Positions 13,680-26,549 of a DNA stretch of 64,000 nt are shown one piece after another; positions within the stretch are counted from its first letter, which is position 1, and every line of letters begins with the position of its first letter. Location: the NCBI GenBank assembly GCA_008921705.1, contig VFFE01006813.1, forward strand, positions 1,363,959 through 1,427,958, given 5' to 3'. The notes beneath the pieces are model-generated. The model did no database searches, was not told the DNA's origin, and saw only the letters and a list, made by a program, of their open reading frames with translations. The position numbers and the translations under genes are program-made. The stretch is from Burhinus oedicnemus (lineage: Eukaryota > Chordata > Aves > Charadriiformes > Burhinidae).

Positions 13680-16600
13680 AGGAAGTATATCCTGATGGGA
13701 AGTACCCTTTTTCAAATACTGAAATTGTGCAAGAAGTCAAAATTTTATCCAAACATTGTCCATTGAAAAAAAATCCTGTTTTATGGTTGCAGCTGGTTAC
13801 CTCCCATGCCCCCAATTCTGTTTGCATTTTTTTCATAATGAAAATTTTCTGGAAAACACTTTCCTGCTAAAGCTTTGTAGTTTTGAATTTTTCTCTGACT
13901 GATGATGGAAATACTTCAAGGAGGAAGGAGGGAGAGTAAGGAAACGCATTTCCATTTCTACATAGCCACGTGCTCCCATGCTGTGCGGAGTCCCGCCATG
14001 TCATACCAAGCGATAAACTCGCACAACAAGCAGCAGCAACACAACACAAACTGTTGTATCTGACATAAGATGACACAGGTTGTCACAAGAGTGCTATATC
14101 AAACGGCTAGGGAAAGGAAATAACAAGAGACACTTTACAGATGTCTGGACCGAGGTCTGGAGGCATAGCCGTTTGTGCATTGCAGGGGCAAAAACTCCTC
14201 ATCAGGTCTTGTACAGAGTGTGTGTCCTTCTATTAATGGCAATAATGCACCAGAATTAGACGTGTTCTTCTCTGGAGCTTCTTTCTGCTCCTGTGTATTT
14301 ATAGTCTTTTTCAATGCAGATAACGTGGCTGATAAAGCAGGACTGATTTGATTAGCATGTAAATAAAGCCTCATTGCTGCTCCTGGCTTGTCTGTCACGG
14401 TTGTGTTTTGATGGGATTTCTGTCTGCCTTCCCTATTTACATCTGCTTCTTATTTGCTGAGTTTCTAAGCCTGCGTGTTGGGAAGGGCTCAGGTCTCCGG
14501 GAGCTGCTGGATGGAGCCTCCTCAGGCAGCAGCACCAGAAGGCACGTGTGGAGCCGTCTGAGCAGAGATCCAGGACCAATTTCCCACTGGGCCACGAGCA
14601 GCACCAAGAGCGTGGTGGTGCTCAGCATTTCCCCATGTTGGTCTTCAGTGGTCTGGTGGGGAATGAGCAGGGATCGGTCAAGCCAAAAGAACTGCATTGG
14701 AAAGTAGGCGCTCCAGGACATGGCCAAGTTTGGGAATTTCCTAGAAGGACGCTAAACCCCTTGGTTTGTTTTACGCAGGTACCTGTGGCCACCTGGGCAC
14801 CACAGAGGCAGAAGACACGTACAGACATATCTAACTAAGCCAGTCTTGGACATGAGTGACTGAGGAAATGTCTTACTGACACAAAGGTATGCCTCGGCTT
14901 TCAGACCACAAAAAATTGAATTATTTCTTGCCTGCGAGCCATGAGACTGCTTTGATAGTATCTGTGTGCTGCAGCTGATGTGGAAACAGCCTGAAAACCA
15001 GCTGTGCCCCAGCTCAGCCAGTCCTGTCTCCCTGGTATCCCTGCAAAAGGCTGGTGAACCGCTCAGGCTGGTGGTGCCCAGCTCACGCTGGGGACGTGCA
15101 GTGACCATGGCCATGCTTTCCCTTGCACTGGCAGGCAGGATCCCTCTGCTCTTCTGCGAGGCTGCTCAGCCCCAGTTCTGAGCAGAAGTCCCCAGCAAAG
15201 AGCAAAAGGTCCCATCCTGAGCATGTGGCACTTGCTCCTGACCTGGCTGCAGGTGCAGGATGCCATCAAAGCCATTCTGCATCTCCCTCCACAGCAGGGA
15301 GCAGCAAACACTAGTATGTTCATATTTTGTTTTTCAAGCAAAACAGTTCTGAACAGCTTAGGGGAGAAAGAAAAAATTCCAGCACGTTCCGCTGAAAGCT
15401 GGCCACGTAACTGCATGTATCTCCGGGAACAGAGCAAAAGGAGTCACAGATGGAGAGGTTCCAGATTGAACGGTTCAAGTAATGGTTAAATATCTGCTCC
15501 CCAGAATTAAACAAACAAATCCCCTTTCCAAATAAATTCTACCACTCCCCTGTCACTTATGGAGATGGGGCTGTTTTCAGTCACTCTAGCGAGGAAGGAT
15601 AAATCTGCAGAATTTTGCTCTAAAGGTAACAGCTACAGGACTGAATCCTGACAGTGAAAGATGGTTTGCAATAACATGTTAACAGGAGACATAATCCCAA
15701 TAAATGAAAGTGGCAGAAATCCACAATACAAAGTAACAGACTGCAAGCTAAAATTGATCATCAGATAAATCGCTACTACCAAAACAGGACATAAAAATAA
15801 ACATATAAAACCGCCTTGCAAAACTAACAGAGGAGCTGCTAAGTGAAGGATTGGGTTTGTATACATAGGCACGTATATGTGCACTCACGCAGGCATGAAA
15901 GCCTGTGTGCAGACACGTTCACATGTGCAAGAGCACGGGTGTGCATACATGTAATTATGGATTAGAGATCTTTTGCTTTCCTCAGAGTAGCCATATCCCC
16001 AGGGATGCTCACACACACCTCGAGCAGCAAAGAGCCTCTAAGGGAGCCCCAGGCCCAGCCCTGGACGGAATGGGAAGTGTCACGCCAAGTCCCCAGGAGA
16101 AGGGACAGGGCTGTCCTCTGCTAGAAGCCCTGCTTTTCCCAGCGGGGACAGAGGAAATGCAACAGGGATTGCTTTTCTTTCCTCTGCTCAGAGCAGACCA
16201 GATTTTTGCCATGCCAGGAGGCTGCTCACAGGATGTTCCCTTTGCTTCTCGAGATGAAAATCTCTCTGTTCCACATCTAAAAAGCCCAGGGAAGGCTGAC
16301 GGCTGGTTTGAGGCCAGACCCGCCGTTCAGATCGCACGCGTGGAAGGCTCAGCCCTAGCAAAGCGGCCGTGCCCCCCGATCTCCCCGGGCCTTCAGACGA
16401 GGACGGGTTTATTGATATTCAGATTTTGATCTTGCAATAGCCCTGAAGCACTGCAAGTACATTCGGTCGGTCGTGCCAGCCAAGGAGAATAATTACAGTT
16501 GTGCGTTGTTATCTAAGACAGGTCTCTGTCTCTCAGGCCCAGATGCCGTGCTGATGGGCACCCTGGAATTAGAAGTACAGTCAGCCATTAAAGCAACAAG

Positions 16601-17440
16601 GCGGATTAGGAAAACAGACCTTCCAATCCCAATTGAATGGAGGAAACTACGTTTTTGAAGTTTACCACAGAACAGAAATGCAGAAAGGTTTTGTTAGAGT
16701 AATGCCAAATCAGTTTGTTTCACTGTGCTGAAGCAGCCAAGGGAATAAGCACGCTACACCTTCGCACCGCTCGCCTCTGAAAACACAGCGGAAAGGGTTC
16801 ATCCTTATGTGAAGAAGAAAGAGAAGTGCAAAAAATAAGTTTAACTGATGTCTCACTAAACCAAATCCAACAAAGCTGTGCTTTCAGATGGAAGACTATT
16901 CTGCATTTAAAAATTATTCCTTTACCATCCCTGAGGAAGCAGAGGGGAGGACCCAGCACCTGGGGCACCCCTGGTCCCTCCGTGCGTTGCCAGATTCCTC
17001 AATGGCCTTGGCAAAGTAGTTGCTGGGTGCCAGGTCCCTGCCCCACCCTCCGAGGTGGGATAACGGCATTTCTGCAGATAAAGCAGTTCCATCACAGAGA
17101 GCAGGCAGTAACCACGCTGCTGCCCGGGGATGGGGAAGCCACCTTGCCCTGCCTTCCCCTGCCTGCTGAAGGTCTCCTGTGGCTGCACTTGCTTTTTAAC
17201 CCGCTCGGATAACTTGTTCTTTATTATTATTATTGTCAGACCTTGCAGGCACTCACTTTTGCCCACACTCTGGGGCTGTGGAAATTAATGGGATTTTTAT
17301 CTCTGTCTGAACAGAAGCAGAACAAAGCCAGCAAGCGTCCCTGGCAGGACTGCTCCCTGCCCAGGCGCAGGATTGGTGCCGTGCCTTCACCCCTGCTGCA
17401 GGATTAAAGCTCCTGCTACGGCAGGTTTCAGCACGGAGGC
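13680..17440. other. Intronic sequence with degenerate TG/CA stretch at 15855-15960
   Basis: No gene recognised. Bases 15855-15960 alternate TG and CA steps irregularly, like a decayed dinucleotide repeat, and include a small hairpin (CAGGC/GCCTG). A short (ATT)n run lies at 17221-17236. A 174-codon open frame at 15905-16429 has no recognisable domain and is taken as chance. Confidence 0.5.
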
Positions 17441-17607
17441 TCAGGAGCACGAGCCCTTAGAAACTCTGGATGGTGACAAATTTTATTATGAGATAAATGC
17501 CAATATATCCGATGAATCCCTCTGTTCATGGCAGTGGGGTTTGACTGCAGGCTGACAGTCTGCACGCTCGGATTATATTATCCAAAGGAAGCACCAACCA
17601 AAGACTG

Positions 17608-17632
17608 CCTAATGTCATTTTCCCTCATTAGG
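17608..17632. promoter_or_regulatory. Inverted pair of homeodomain-type motifs
   Basis: CCTAATG and CATTAGG lie in inverted orientation 11 bases apart, in an AT-moderate block (17460-17720) that reads like conserved noncoding sequence. TAAT-core motifs are common, so this is a weak regulatory candidate. Confidence 0.2.
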
Positions 17633-18234
17633 AGGTTATTAGTAATTCCACTGGTAGGGCTGTACTGCGCGCTGCATCCTGACACTCAGCAGTATTTCAG
17701 GGGATGGCATTTTCTACTCTAAATTATAGAAAAAGGGAAAAGATAAAGTTCACAATCATGAATGCAACCTGTGGTCTGGGCAGGGAAGTGTTCATCCCTG
17801 CATTTTTCATGTGGTCCTTGAATCGAGGTTTCACGGGCGTCTGATGGCATGACTTTATCAACAGGTATGTCCCTAGTTTGGGGATGGACGTATAGAGGTG
17901 AGGGACCGCACCACACGCATACCTATATCTGCCAATAACTGTCCCTACACAGCACGCTGCCGCGCAGCTCGGTGTGATCAGATGCAAACCCACCGAGCCA
18001 CAAGCAATAATACCTCTGACCGCATGAAAGGGTGTGTGTCCGTGTGCGGTGGAGCACGTTTCCCCGAGCACAACAGGACCCGGTCCTGCCCACCCGTTCT
18101 GCCCCAGTTAGCAGCGCCGACGGCACCGGCACAGCACCGTGGCTGCCAAAACAGCCCCGGCAAAGCAACAGGGGCACGGCTGCAGCTGGGGACCGACGGA
18201 GCCATGTGGGCAGGCACCAGAATTGCCAGCCGCA

Positions 18235-18560
18235 GGAAATCCTGATTATTATAGGTTTAGATAATATAATCCTTCTGCCTTGGAAGAAAAAAAAGCCCCA
18301 AATCTTGAAATTTCCTACGGAATGAAGTTCAGGAAAAAGTTGACTCACTGAAACATGGTGCTTTAACAAGATTGATATGCATAATCTGAATATTAACTAT
18401 AATAAGGAAACTACAGTTAAATATAATATCTGTATTTAACATGAAATTAAACAAAACAAGACCATCAGTTCATTTGGGCTGTTCCAGTGGGGAATTCAGA
18501 CAAAATTAACACAGCCCACAAAGTATCTTAATTTGAACATGACTGAAATGTTGTGGTTCT
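18235..18560. promoter_or_regulatory. AT-rich candidate conserved noncoding element
   Basis: A sharply AT-rich block follows a GC-richer one. It contains ATGCATAAT (18377-18385), a POU-type motif, plus several TAAT cores. No repeat family is recognised. Conservation is guessed from texture and needs an alignment. Confidence 0.2.
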
Positions 18561-19049
18561 GCTGGCAGATTTTTGAAAAAAACCCAAAGTTTTTAGCTAT
18601 GCTACATGGCTTCAACAGTAAAACCGTCTTTCCTGGGGCACAGTCCTACCCTAACAAAACCCTGGACAAGATCTGAACATCTCCAAAGCCCAGGGCTGTT
18701 CATGGCTGGTGGGAGCACGGTCCCTGCTCCCATTTTGCTGCCCTGCAGCCTCCTGCTTGCTTGAAAACGTGTAGCAAGCCACTGTTTTTAAGCAAACATT
18801 ACCCAATTTCTCTCCAGAATCTTTTCTGCTCTCTTCTCAAGGGACCAGCACCAGTAATAACTTTGGTGTTTTGAAACCCTCCTTTTAAAAGCCAACTCTT
18901 CCTCCCCTCAACAGACATCTGACAGAGCTGCTGCAATCAAACATCGCAGGACACAAACCAGGACAGTGATTCTTCGGGCAGGCACGCCTCTGTCTCTCTT
19001 ATAACATATTAGCTATTTTTATCCATTACAGAGAGCTAAAAAAAGATGA

Positions 19050-19064
19050 TTTTTTTTTTTTTTT
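19050..19064. repeat. Poly(T) tract, 15 bases
   Basis: Uninterrupted T run. No processed pseudogene or SINE body is visible next to it. Similar homopolymers occur at 21903-21915 (A), 50981-50992 (T) and 57561-57571 (A). Confidence 0.9.
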
Positions 19065-19179
19065 AAGAAGAAGTACTTCAGGGGAAAAGAGACTCTGCAC
19101 TGAATCCTTCAGTAATTTTTGAGCAGCTTGTCCCCCACAAACACTCAACCCCTTCCCTTGGTCTGCCTCCTCCCACTAT

Positions 19180-19960
19180 TAGCAGGGACTGGATGGGGGG
19201 AACGGCTGGTGGGTGTCTGTTTGCCTGTCCCCCTCCGGGGCTGCTCCTCCAGCCACCGCGCTATCAGTGCGCCCCAGTGCTGCTTGCCATTTTTGGCAGT
19301 CAAGCCCAGAAATATGCAGGAGACATAAATAATTCCTTTTTCGAATTTGGTCAAGAGGACAGAGCGCTGGCTCCTGCCAGCGGCGCGGCGCTGGGCGGGC
19401 TGGGCTGTGGGCAGCAGGGGCTGACAGGCATTCCCGGGCTGCGGGGCACACCGAGCACCCCGCTGCCCTCGCCCCCAAATGCAGGGGGGGTTTCTCCTAA
19501 GCTGTCAACTATCCGCCCTTTCGAGGACGACAGAAGGGAGAGGAGAGCAGCGATCTGGTGGCAGCCCTGAGATGGGACGTGTTTGCCATACTAATTATTG
19601 CGAGGAGCACTGGGGGAGCACAGCAGAGGCTGATCCGACGGGCACCAAACTGCAGACGGTTCCTGTGCTGAAGTGCTCCCAGCCCAGGTCTTGGGGTAAC
19701 GGTGCCCTCCTGCCGCGTGCCCCTGCCCTTTGGGGGAGAGGGAAGGCAGGACCTCGCTGTAGATCATGGAGGGGAAGTTTCTACCAGAGGCTGACGGATC
19801 CTGAAATACCCGGTGGCTGTCTCAGGGCGGCAGCTGAGGGGGAGGCTCGGCGCTGCAGGGGCTCCCCGTGTGCTGGCAGTACCACGGCAGCTCCCTGCTG
19901 CGGGCGCCTGAGCAGCCAAGAACACAGCCTTGGGCAGCAAGGTCCCCGCTTCTGCTCAGC
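19180..19960. other. GC-richer pocket inside the intron
   Basis: CpG content rises here, most clearly at 19375-19470, well above surrounding intron but below the promoter island. Open frames of 125 and 163 codons overlap on the plus strand, as expected from low stop-codon frequency in GC-rich DNA. It could be a weak internal CpG island; I see no exon. Confidence 0.35.
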
Positions 19961-19964
19961 CTTT

Positions 19965-22900
19965 TCCTGAGCACCAATATTCAGTGTAAAAAGCACAATC
20001 TGACCTGTTAATTCCTTACAGAAAGCCAGGTGAAGGTATGGACTGGGTGGTCCAGAACAGAGCAGCATCCCCTGGGGCAGGGCAGGAGCCACTGCCCAGC
20101 TTGCCTGTCCCCTGCGCTCTGCCCAGGCTGCCACATCTCACCGCAGCTGCTCAAAGGGGTTGTGTGCTGGAATGGTGCCCTTAGAGAGTGCATTCCCCTT
20201 GCCCCAGTCCAGCATGTGTTATGTACCCGGATGCTGCCATCCACTTGATCCTTGGTTTCTCCACTGCTGCTGCCGGCCAGGAGGCTGAAGATTACAGGCA
20301 GAGACCCACTTATTCAGGAAACAACCATTCCTCAGACATATTATGACAGAGCTGAGTGTCAGAGTGACATTCGAAAGTGCTGTCAGGCTCTGAGCTTCTG
20401 AGAGACGCATTTTCCCTTTCTAAGGCTGCTGACACCCTCCCCAGAACAGCTCCAAAACCTCTGAGCTTGGTCCTCCTTGGCCCCTTACGCCTCCCAATGT
20501 CCATCAGAAATGCCAACACATGATGAAGACCCCATGTCCCAGGGCTCTCAGTCCAGACCATCCTGACCCAGCAGCACAGCACCAGCACAAGGTGGTAATG
20601 AGGGGCTGGCACTGCAGTTCATAACTCGTAACGGCATTATGGTGACAGCTTATTGCAGTACCTCTGACTGCCTTCCTTCAGCATGTTTCAGTCAGGCTGA
20701 CTTTGCTCTGACCAGGACCTACGTGCCCCTGTTCAACAGCGGGAACCCCAAACCAATTCATGCTCTGAAAAATTCCCATCATTTGTCTGTGTCCCTGGTA
20801 TCAAAATCCACGGTGACATTTCTGCTCTTGCCAGCTAGACTGCCTTGGTATGAGAGCAGCTGCTCGCATAAATGGATGGCAACTGCGTCTGACGTAGAGC
20901 TGATTCTTAACCCAGGACCTGTCACATCCAGGCTGAACAGAGGAATCAAAGAATAGGAAAAAAGCAAGCAGGAGACGTGCTTTCAGGTCGGGATGTCTGT
21001 TCTCATCATCAGTGGACACAGCCCCACTTGGTGCATCCGGGCACCAGCGTGAGGAAGCAGGCGACGTGAAGAGTTATCACCAGATAAGAAAATGGACTGG
21101 TGTTGGTGCTTGCTCAGTTAAGGACCACACTTAAATTTGTTCAGATCCTCCCTCTCTGCTCACTCACTTCTCTAGACTCTTGCAGACAGTCGTCTCACCA
21201 GGTCTGACAGCCCCGTGCACTTTTTCCCAACCCCATTTTAAATCCACCAGGAACAGCTCCACGCCCAGACTGTGACCAGCCAGCCATCCCAAATGAGCAC
21301 CTCCTATGGTAGAGGAAAAGGACAGAAAAGCTCAAAGCTCATTGCAATTTCTTCCCCAATTAAACAGATCCCTGTGGCAACTCAAGGTAGCTTCATTCCC
21401 CACGTCTACTTCTCTAGGCCGGCAAAGCAAAACCATGCACAGGGCAATCCATTAAAAGTGCGGAAAACTGCAGGCTGGGCAAAACTGCTGATGTATGAGC
21501 AGGGTTCAGCAAAGTGTTTATGACGTACAAGGCACTCTGCCTCCCTGGCCGGGAGGACAGGGGACCTGGCACCCTTGGCAGAGGGCAGCTTTGGCAGGAG
21601 GTCCTCTCCCCACAGCTGGGGTTCCTCAGCCCAGCAGGGCTGTGCCCACCGTTAAAGAGAATGACAGAAACCTGCGGTGGCATCAGACCTGGTCTTGCAT
21701 CAGAAAGGTCTCAACCTGAATATCTGAACAGGGGCCTCAAAACTGGCCTGCAACCATATCTTATATTGAGAAATATCCTGCCCCCTTGAAACACCCTGGG
21801 ATTTCAATAGCTGACAAAAAGCCTGCCCAGCAGAGTCCTTAGCCCTGAGACAGCTCCTTTTTGCCAGTGTTTACTTCAGCTCTCCAACTGCAAGGAAAAA
21901 TGAAAAAAAAAAAAAGCTGAAATATTCTCCTGGTGCCCTGAAAACAAAACACTCCAGAGTTTTGGCACCACAGGCTGATCCTCAGTAGGTGGAGATTTGC
22001 ATTGACTCCAGCTGAGCTTTGCTCTTTGACATCACAGCGAGAACTCGCCTGCATCTGCAAATACCACGCTTATGCAATGCTACCAAATACATTCCCTTGC
22101 TGCTACTCACACCAGCCTGTAAACACAACCCACTCCAGCGGCCAGCCCCGCACACCACGGGGCTTGCACGAGCGCTCAGTGCTGCAGCTTGCTGCGAGGG
22201 AACGGGGACATGTTGGAAAAGCGGGATTCGTTCTGTTTGGTCCAACGGCAGTGCGGATATTGACAGGTGGGAGCTGCCTGAAAGGCTGCTCCAGTAATAA
22301 AAATGTGGCCCATTCTCTGTAAAAGGCCTCAAGAGGGTTTTTTACCTCCCACCCGGCAGCGCGTGGCGAGCTGCAGGTCTCCTCTGCCTGCCGAGGCTCT
22401 GAGCTTCCCCTGAACCAGCCGTTAAGCTGCAAAGAGGGGAAAAATCTCAAGTTTACTCACTGTGGATGGAAAAATATTTGCTGGGGGGGGTCCAGTTTAA
22501 TGAATAATGAGGAGATAAAATGGTTCCAGCAACCCCAGTAAATCTGTTCCGTGTTTGGCACTTCCTTTTTCCATCGTAATCTCTGCTCCCGCTGGATGCC
22601 AGTGGCACTGACAAACTGCTTTGCCTTCCGTGCAAAGCGCACGTGACGCGTGTGCTGCCCATGCAATAAACAGCGGATAATTCAGAGGCGCCGGAGGGAA
22701 GGGATGCTCACAGCCCCCTTCCACCTCCACGCAGACAAGGGTTCCCCTGGCCGTGGGGTCCAGCCCAGCCTCCCTCCAAAGGGAGCAACGGCCCCGCATC
22801 GCCCGGCATGACGCCTGCATCCCCAGCCCTTCCCCGCTGCCTGCCTGCTGGCAGCTCCGAAAGCTGAAGATGGCAGATAGCCATGAACAAAGTAGGGTCC

Positions 22901-24700
22901 GCTAAGTGCCCGGCAGGCTTTGCAGGCCTCAAATGAGCGGGGTGTCTGGATTTTCCTTCTTGTGCTTTTAAAGTGTCCCCAGTCTCAGCTTGCAGCTCCA
23001 GCAGTGGGAATCAGCTGCCATGGAAACCTTGCAAATGCCCTTTTCTAACAGCGGCTGCCTAACAAGCAGCTGAAGAGCATTCCCTCCCCGAGACACAACT
23101 CTGAAATTACCCCTGCTATCCCTTGCGGGATCCTCTGTGTGCCTGCAATGTCGAGATAAATGGTTTGGAAACCTGTTGTGGAGCAAATTCACTGCAAATG
23201 AGGCTGGGTACAAAAGGATCATAAGCCAGAAATTCAAAGAAATCCAGATATACACCACTATATTTCAGTCTTGTCCTGGGCTAACGATTTTCTTTCAATG
23301 ACATTTGCTGCCACAGAGGTATTTCCTGGCGCTATGAGACTTGCAAGGAAAAAAGAAATATTTCCATCTCTTGCAGGTAGACCATGATACAAATCATCTC
23401 CCACCCACGTCTCTCTTTCATTAGGGCATCACAAAGTACTGTCACAAGGCACAAGTCGCTCAGCTGAATGAGGCCGATGGGCAAAAGGAAGCATGAAATT
23501 GTGCTCAGAAAGTGCTGAGCTGCACCAAGGCAGTGGGAGGCAGGAGCCCTCAAAGCCTAAAGCTTCTTTGGTGCTGGTGACAGCGTGGGCTTGAAAGAGT
23601 TTGGTGAGCATCCCGAAACATGAGTGCAACACGCTACCCAGACTTGCTGAAAATTTAGGTGTTAATGATGTAGCTTGAAATCTACTGGCCCATAAGTGTT
23701 ATTTAAGAAAAATCAGCAGATACTTAACCCACCTGAGATCCCAAGCAAAGCCACCATCAAGTGCACATCTTTTGGTACCCAGAAGCCTTTCAGGATCTGG
23801 CCAAAGGTGAGGGGCTCAGGACTGACAGGAGGCTGCCAATGGCAGAGGTGCCATCCTGGCTCCCCATCTCCTGGTCTAGGCACTACAAAATGCTCCCTGG
23901 AGGTGTGGGAATGGGATTCAGAAATGCAAACACCCAAACTTTCCCTCGAGTCCTGGAAGAGCCTCTTCATGGAGTCCTTGCTGTCAGAGCCATGCTCTCA
24001 CACCAGGCACGCTGACGTGTAAGCTGAATTTGCCAGCTTATCTCTTGTTTTAGTAAGTTTCGCAGGGGCATGAAGGAAGAACAGCAGATAAGATCTGTGC
24101 AAGTTAACTGAAACGGCCATCAAGGGAAATTTTGACAGACTGATAAGCAACTAAAGGCAATTCTTGTGACGAGAGTTATCAGACAGATTAAAGATTAATC
24201 AGCAGTACCAGCCCCTGGGAACAAGGCCTCCATAGCAGTAGGACTCTCTCAGAAGACGGCGTGCCGTGTCCAAGACGTGCCCAGCAGCAAAGACAGGGAC
24301 AGAGGTGGAGAAGGAGCTACAAAAATACTGTGCAAGTCATTCACCGCATGGCTTAGCTTTAGGTTTCTTCTGCTTGGTATTCAGGTCATTTGACTTGCCC
24401 GCTTCCTTGATGAGAGGAGGGAGGATTTCATAAGCCAGCTAGAAATTATTTTGACCAAACAACTCATGAGTGTTGCTGAAGTACATTGCAGACAAAGCTG
24501 AGAGGGCTGGAAGGGAGAGGAAAGGGCCAGATTTAATTTGTTTGAGGATAGGTGATCAATCTGGATTTTAGCATTTAACTATGGGGCCAGAGAGCCCCTC
24601 TGCCTTCTCCATTTACCTTCATCCGATCACGCCCAGAGGGCTCCAGCCTGGTGTTCAAACACCAGCTCACCCCTGACTATCAAAAGAAATGGTTCTGCAG
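19965..24700. other. Intronic sequence, one X-box-like motif
   Basis: Nothing genic recognised. GCTGCCATGGAAAC at 23014-23027 matches the RFX X-box with one mismatch. A G8 run lies near 22483-22490. The rest is unremarkable. Confidence 0.5.
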
Positions 24701-24749
24701 CAGTAATGCAGCAACTCTGGGTACACCCTTGCCATCCATTGCTTTGTTC

Positions 24750-24990
24750 ACTTGTTGTGCTCGGCTAATCTGTCTTTAATTACTTCAAATTATCTAGCAT
24801 TCATGGGAGATGCCATTTATAGGCTTTAATTGCCAAGCTCCTACCACTTTTCGTTGCTGCAAAGCTCTTGTGCTGTCAATCAGAGATGGTCCCTTGTTGC
24901 AAGATAACAACACAAAATTTCACTATACAGAAAGAGAAACCTTGTATAAGATTGGCATCTAATCATCAGCAAAAACCATGAAGTTGCTAA
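24750..24990. promoter_or_regulatory. Candidate conserved noncoding element with homeodomain motifs
   Basis: Contains TTTAATTAC (24775-24783), CAAATTATC and TTTAATTGCC (24835-24844) within about 70 bases and no repeat signature. Dense TAATTA-type motifs in a neural gene intron suggest an enhancer. Not testable without cross-species alignment. Confidence 0.25.
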
Positions 24991-25341
24991 TATCTTTATC
25001 AAAATGCAGTACGATACGTTTGACATACAGAATAACCAAGGCTTAGCGCCCGGGTTTGTCCCAGTGCACCCTGGCCTTTCACCTAATCATCGCAGCACGG
25101 CCCGAGTTTGCACGTCCTGGAGATCTGCTCAGCTACAGGGAAACATTTCCCATCCTGTATCTGAGAAAAACAATCAGCAGCATCTTCCCTCCCACCTCCC
25201 GCAGCCAGCGCTCAACCCAAAAGCTCTTGACGGTCTCTCAGAGCAGAGCACGTTCATGCGTTTCCTTAGCTTTCTACTCCTCTCCCATGCAGTTTCTTTC
25301 TACGCAGAACTAAAGCAAAGCAGAGAGCAGGCAGCAGTACC

Positions 25342-25370
25342 CTCCCTCTCCATCTCCATCTCCATCTCCA
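25342..25370. repeat. Hexanucleotide (CTCCAT)n microsatellite
   Basis: About four units of CTCCAT with an impure left end, in C/T-rich surroundings. Confidence 0.85.
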
Positions 25371-25914
25371 CGGCTGCTGAGGCGCCGAAGGCTGGCTCAG
25401 GGCTCCGCTCCTCTGGCTGTCAGAAGAGGGAGGTCTCTGCTCTGCTGCAGATCCCACGTGCCCCTTGGGTCCCTTTGGCCTCTCAGCTTGCAGCCCAAAC
25501 CCAGTAAACACCCTCCGGGCTGATCAAGTGCCAGGTCATTTGGGAAGCCTCCGTGGGCACCTGGAAATGTCAGGAATTCAGGTGGGCTTGTTTTTCTCCC
25601 TCTTTCTAACCTTCAAACCTTCGTGTTAGATCGGGTGTCACTCCAGCTCTGCAGCACCAGCAGAGCCGGGTCACTGTCGCTCGCGGCTGGAAATGGCCTT
25701 GGTGTTCACCGTCCAGCCAGCTGCGTGCTCAGTGATCTTGAACCAAGCAAATAAGTCCCCTCGGGAATTTCTTTCTCTCAAGGACTGCTTGAATGGAGAT
25801 AGTTTGACCTCTCCTCAAGGCCTCTGTGTGTTGGCAGTAAAGAAAATTGCAACAAATTCCTGGCCTGGAGTTAAACCTCTTCTGGGCTCAGTTTCAGCCA
25901 GGGACTGACTTCTG

Positions 25915-26345
25915 CTTGCCTGTTTCTTTCTCTTTTGTAGATGCTTCTTCAGCTCCTCCACTTCAGGCTGAAGCTCCTCTTGGTTAGCAAGCTCTAGGAT
26001 GGCCAAAGGTCTCCTGTCCCTCCAGTCCCTGGGGAGGGCTGGCACAACTGCATCTGTGCTCAGCCGCCTGCCAGGATGCTTTGTGTTCCCCTGCCCAGCA
26101 CAAACTTTGTCTCTGCCTGTGAAACATCTTTCAGCCTCTCTGGGAAACTTCCAGATGCTCTTTTAACTCCTTTTTTTGAAGCCTACGGCTCTTTATTAGA
26201 ATTTACTCTAATCTTATTTTAATTCCTTTTGCAAAGTCTCTAGCTGCTTTAGATCTACTTTAATTCCTCTTGCAAGATCTCCACCTCTTGTTTTAAGCCT
26301 TCATTTAAAGTCTTTTGGCCTAAGGTCCTGGGCCCTGTGTACGAC
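25915..26345 (-). pseudogene. Decayed coiled-coil-like coding relic, origin unknown
   Basis: Read on the minus strand, several short frames broken by stops and frame changes encode Leu/Glu/Lys heptad-like segments, the last at about 25930-25990 inside a 76-codon open frame. The recurring spacing of Leu with Lys-Glu pairs in neighbouring broken frames is unlike surrounding intron. It could be the remains of a retroviral gag-like coiled coil or of a processed gene. I could not find terminal repeats or a primer-binding site I would defend, so the class is open. Confidence 0.25.
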
Positions 26346-26549
26346 TGTTATTTGCTCCATCAGATTCAGCAGCGATACCAGCCCACAGCTTGTTCCTTTG
26401 AAACTGGCTCCTGCTTCTGATAGCCAGACTTATCCCTGTTTGATCTGGATCAAAGTTTGGGGCCCCACTAGATGACCCAATTAATAGGAAAAATTGACAA
26501 AGGACTTAGGCATTTCTCTGACGAGATCCTACTTATTTATGCAGAATGA

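Noticed and set aside
15905..16429. 174-codon plus-strand open frame
   Set aside because: No domain, Kozak or splice context; its start lies in a degenerate TG/CA repeat. Taken as a chance frame.
26445..26480. Possible retroviral primer-binding site next to the coiled-coil relic
   Set aside because: Only about five leading bases fit a tRNA-Pro type site, and no LTR end can be defined beside it.
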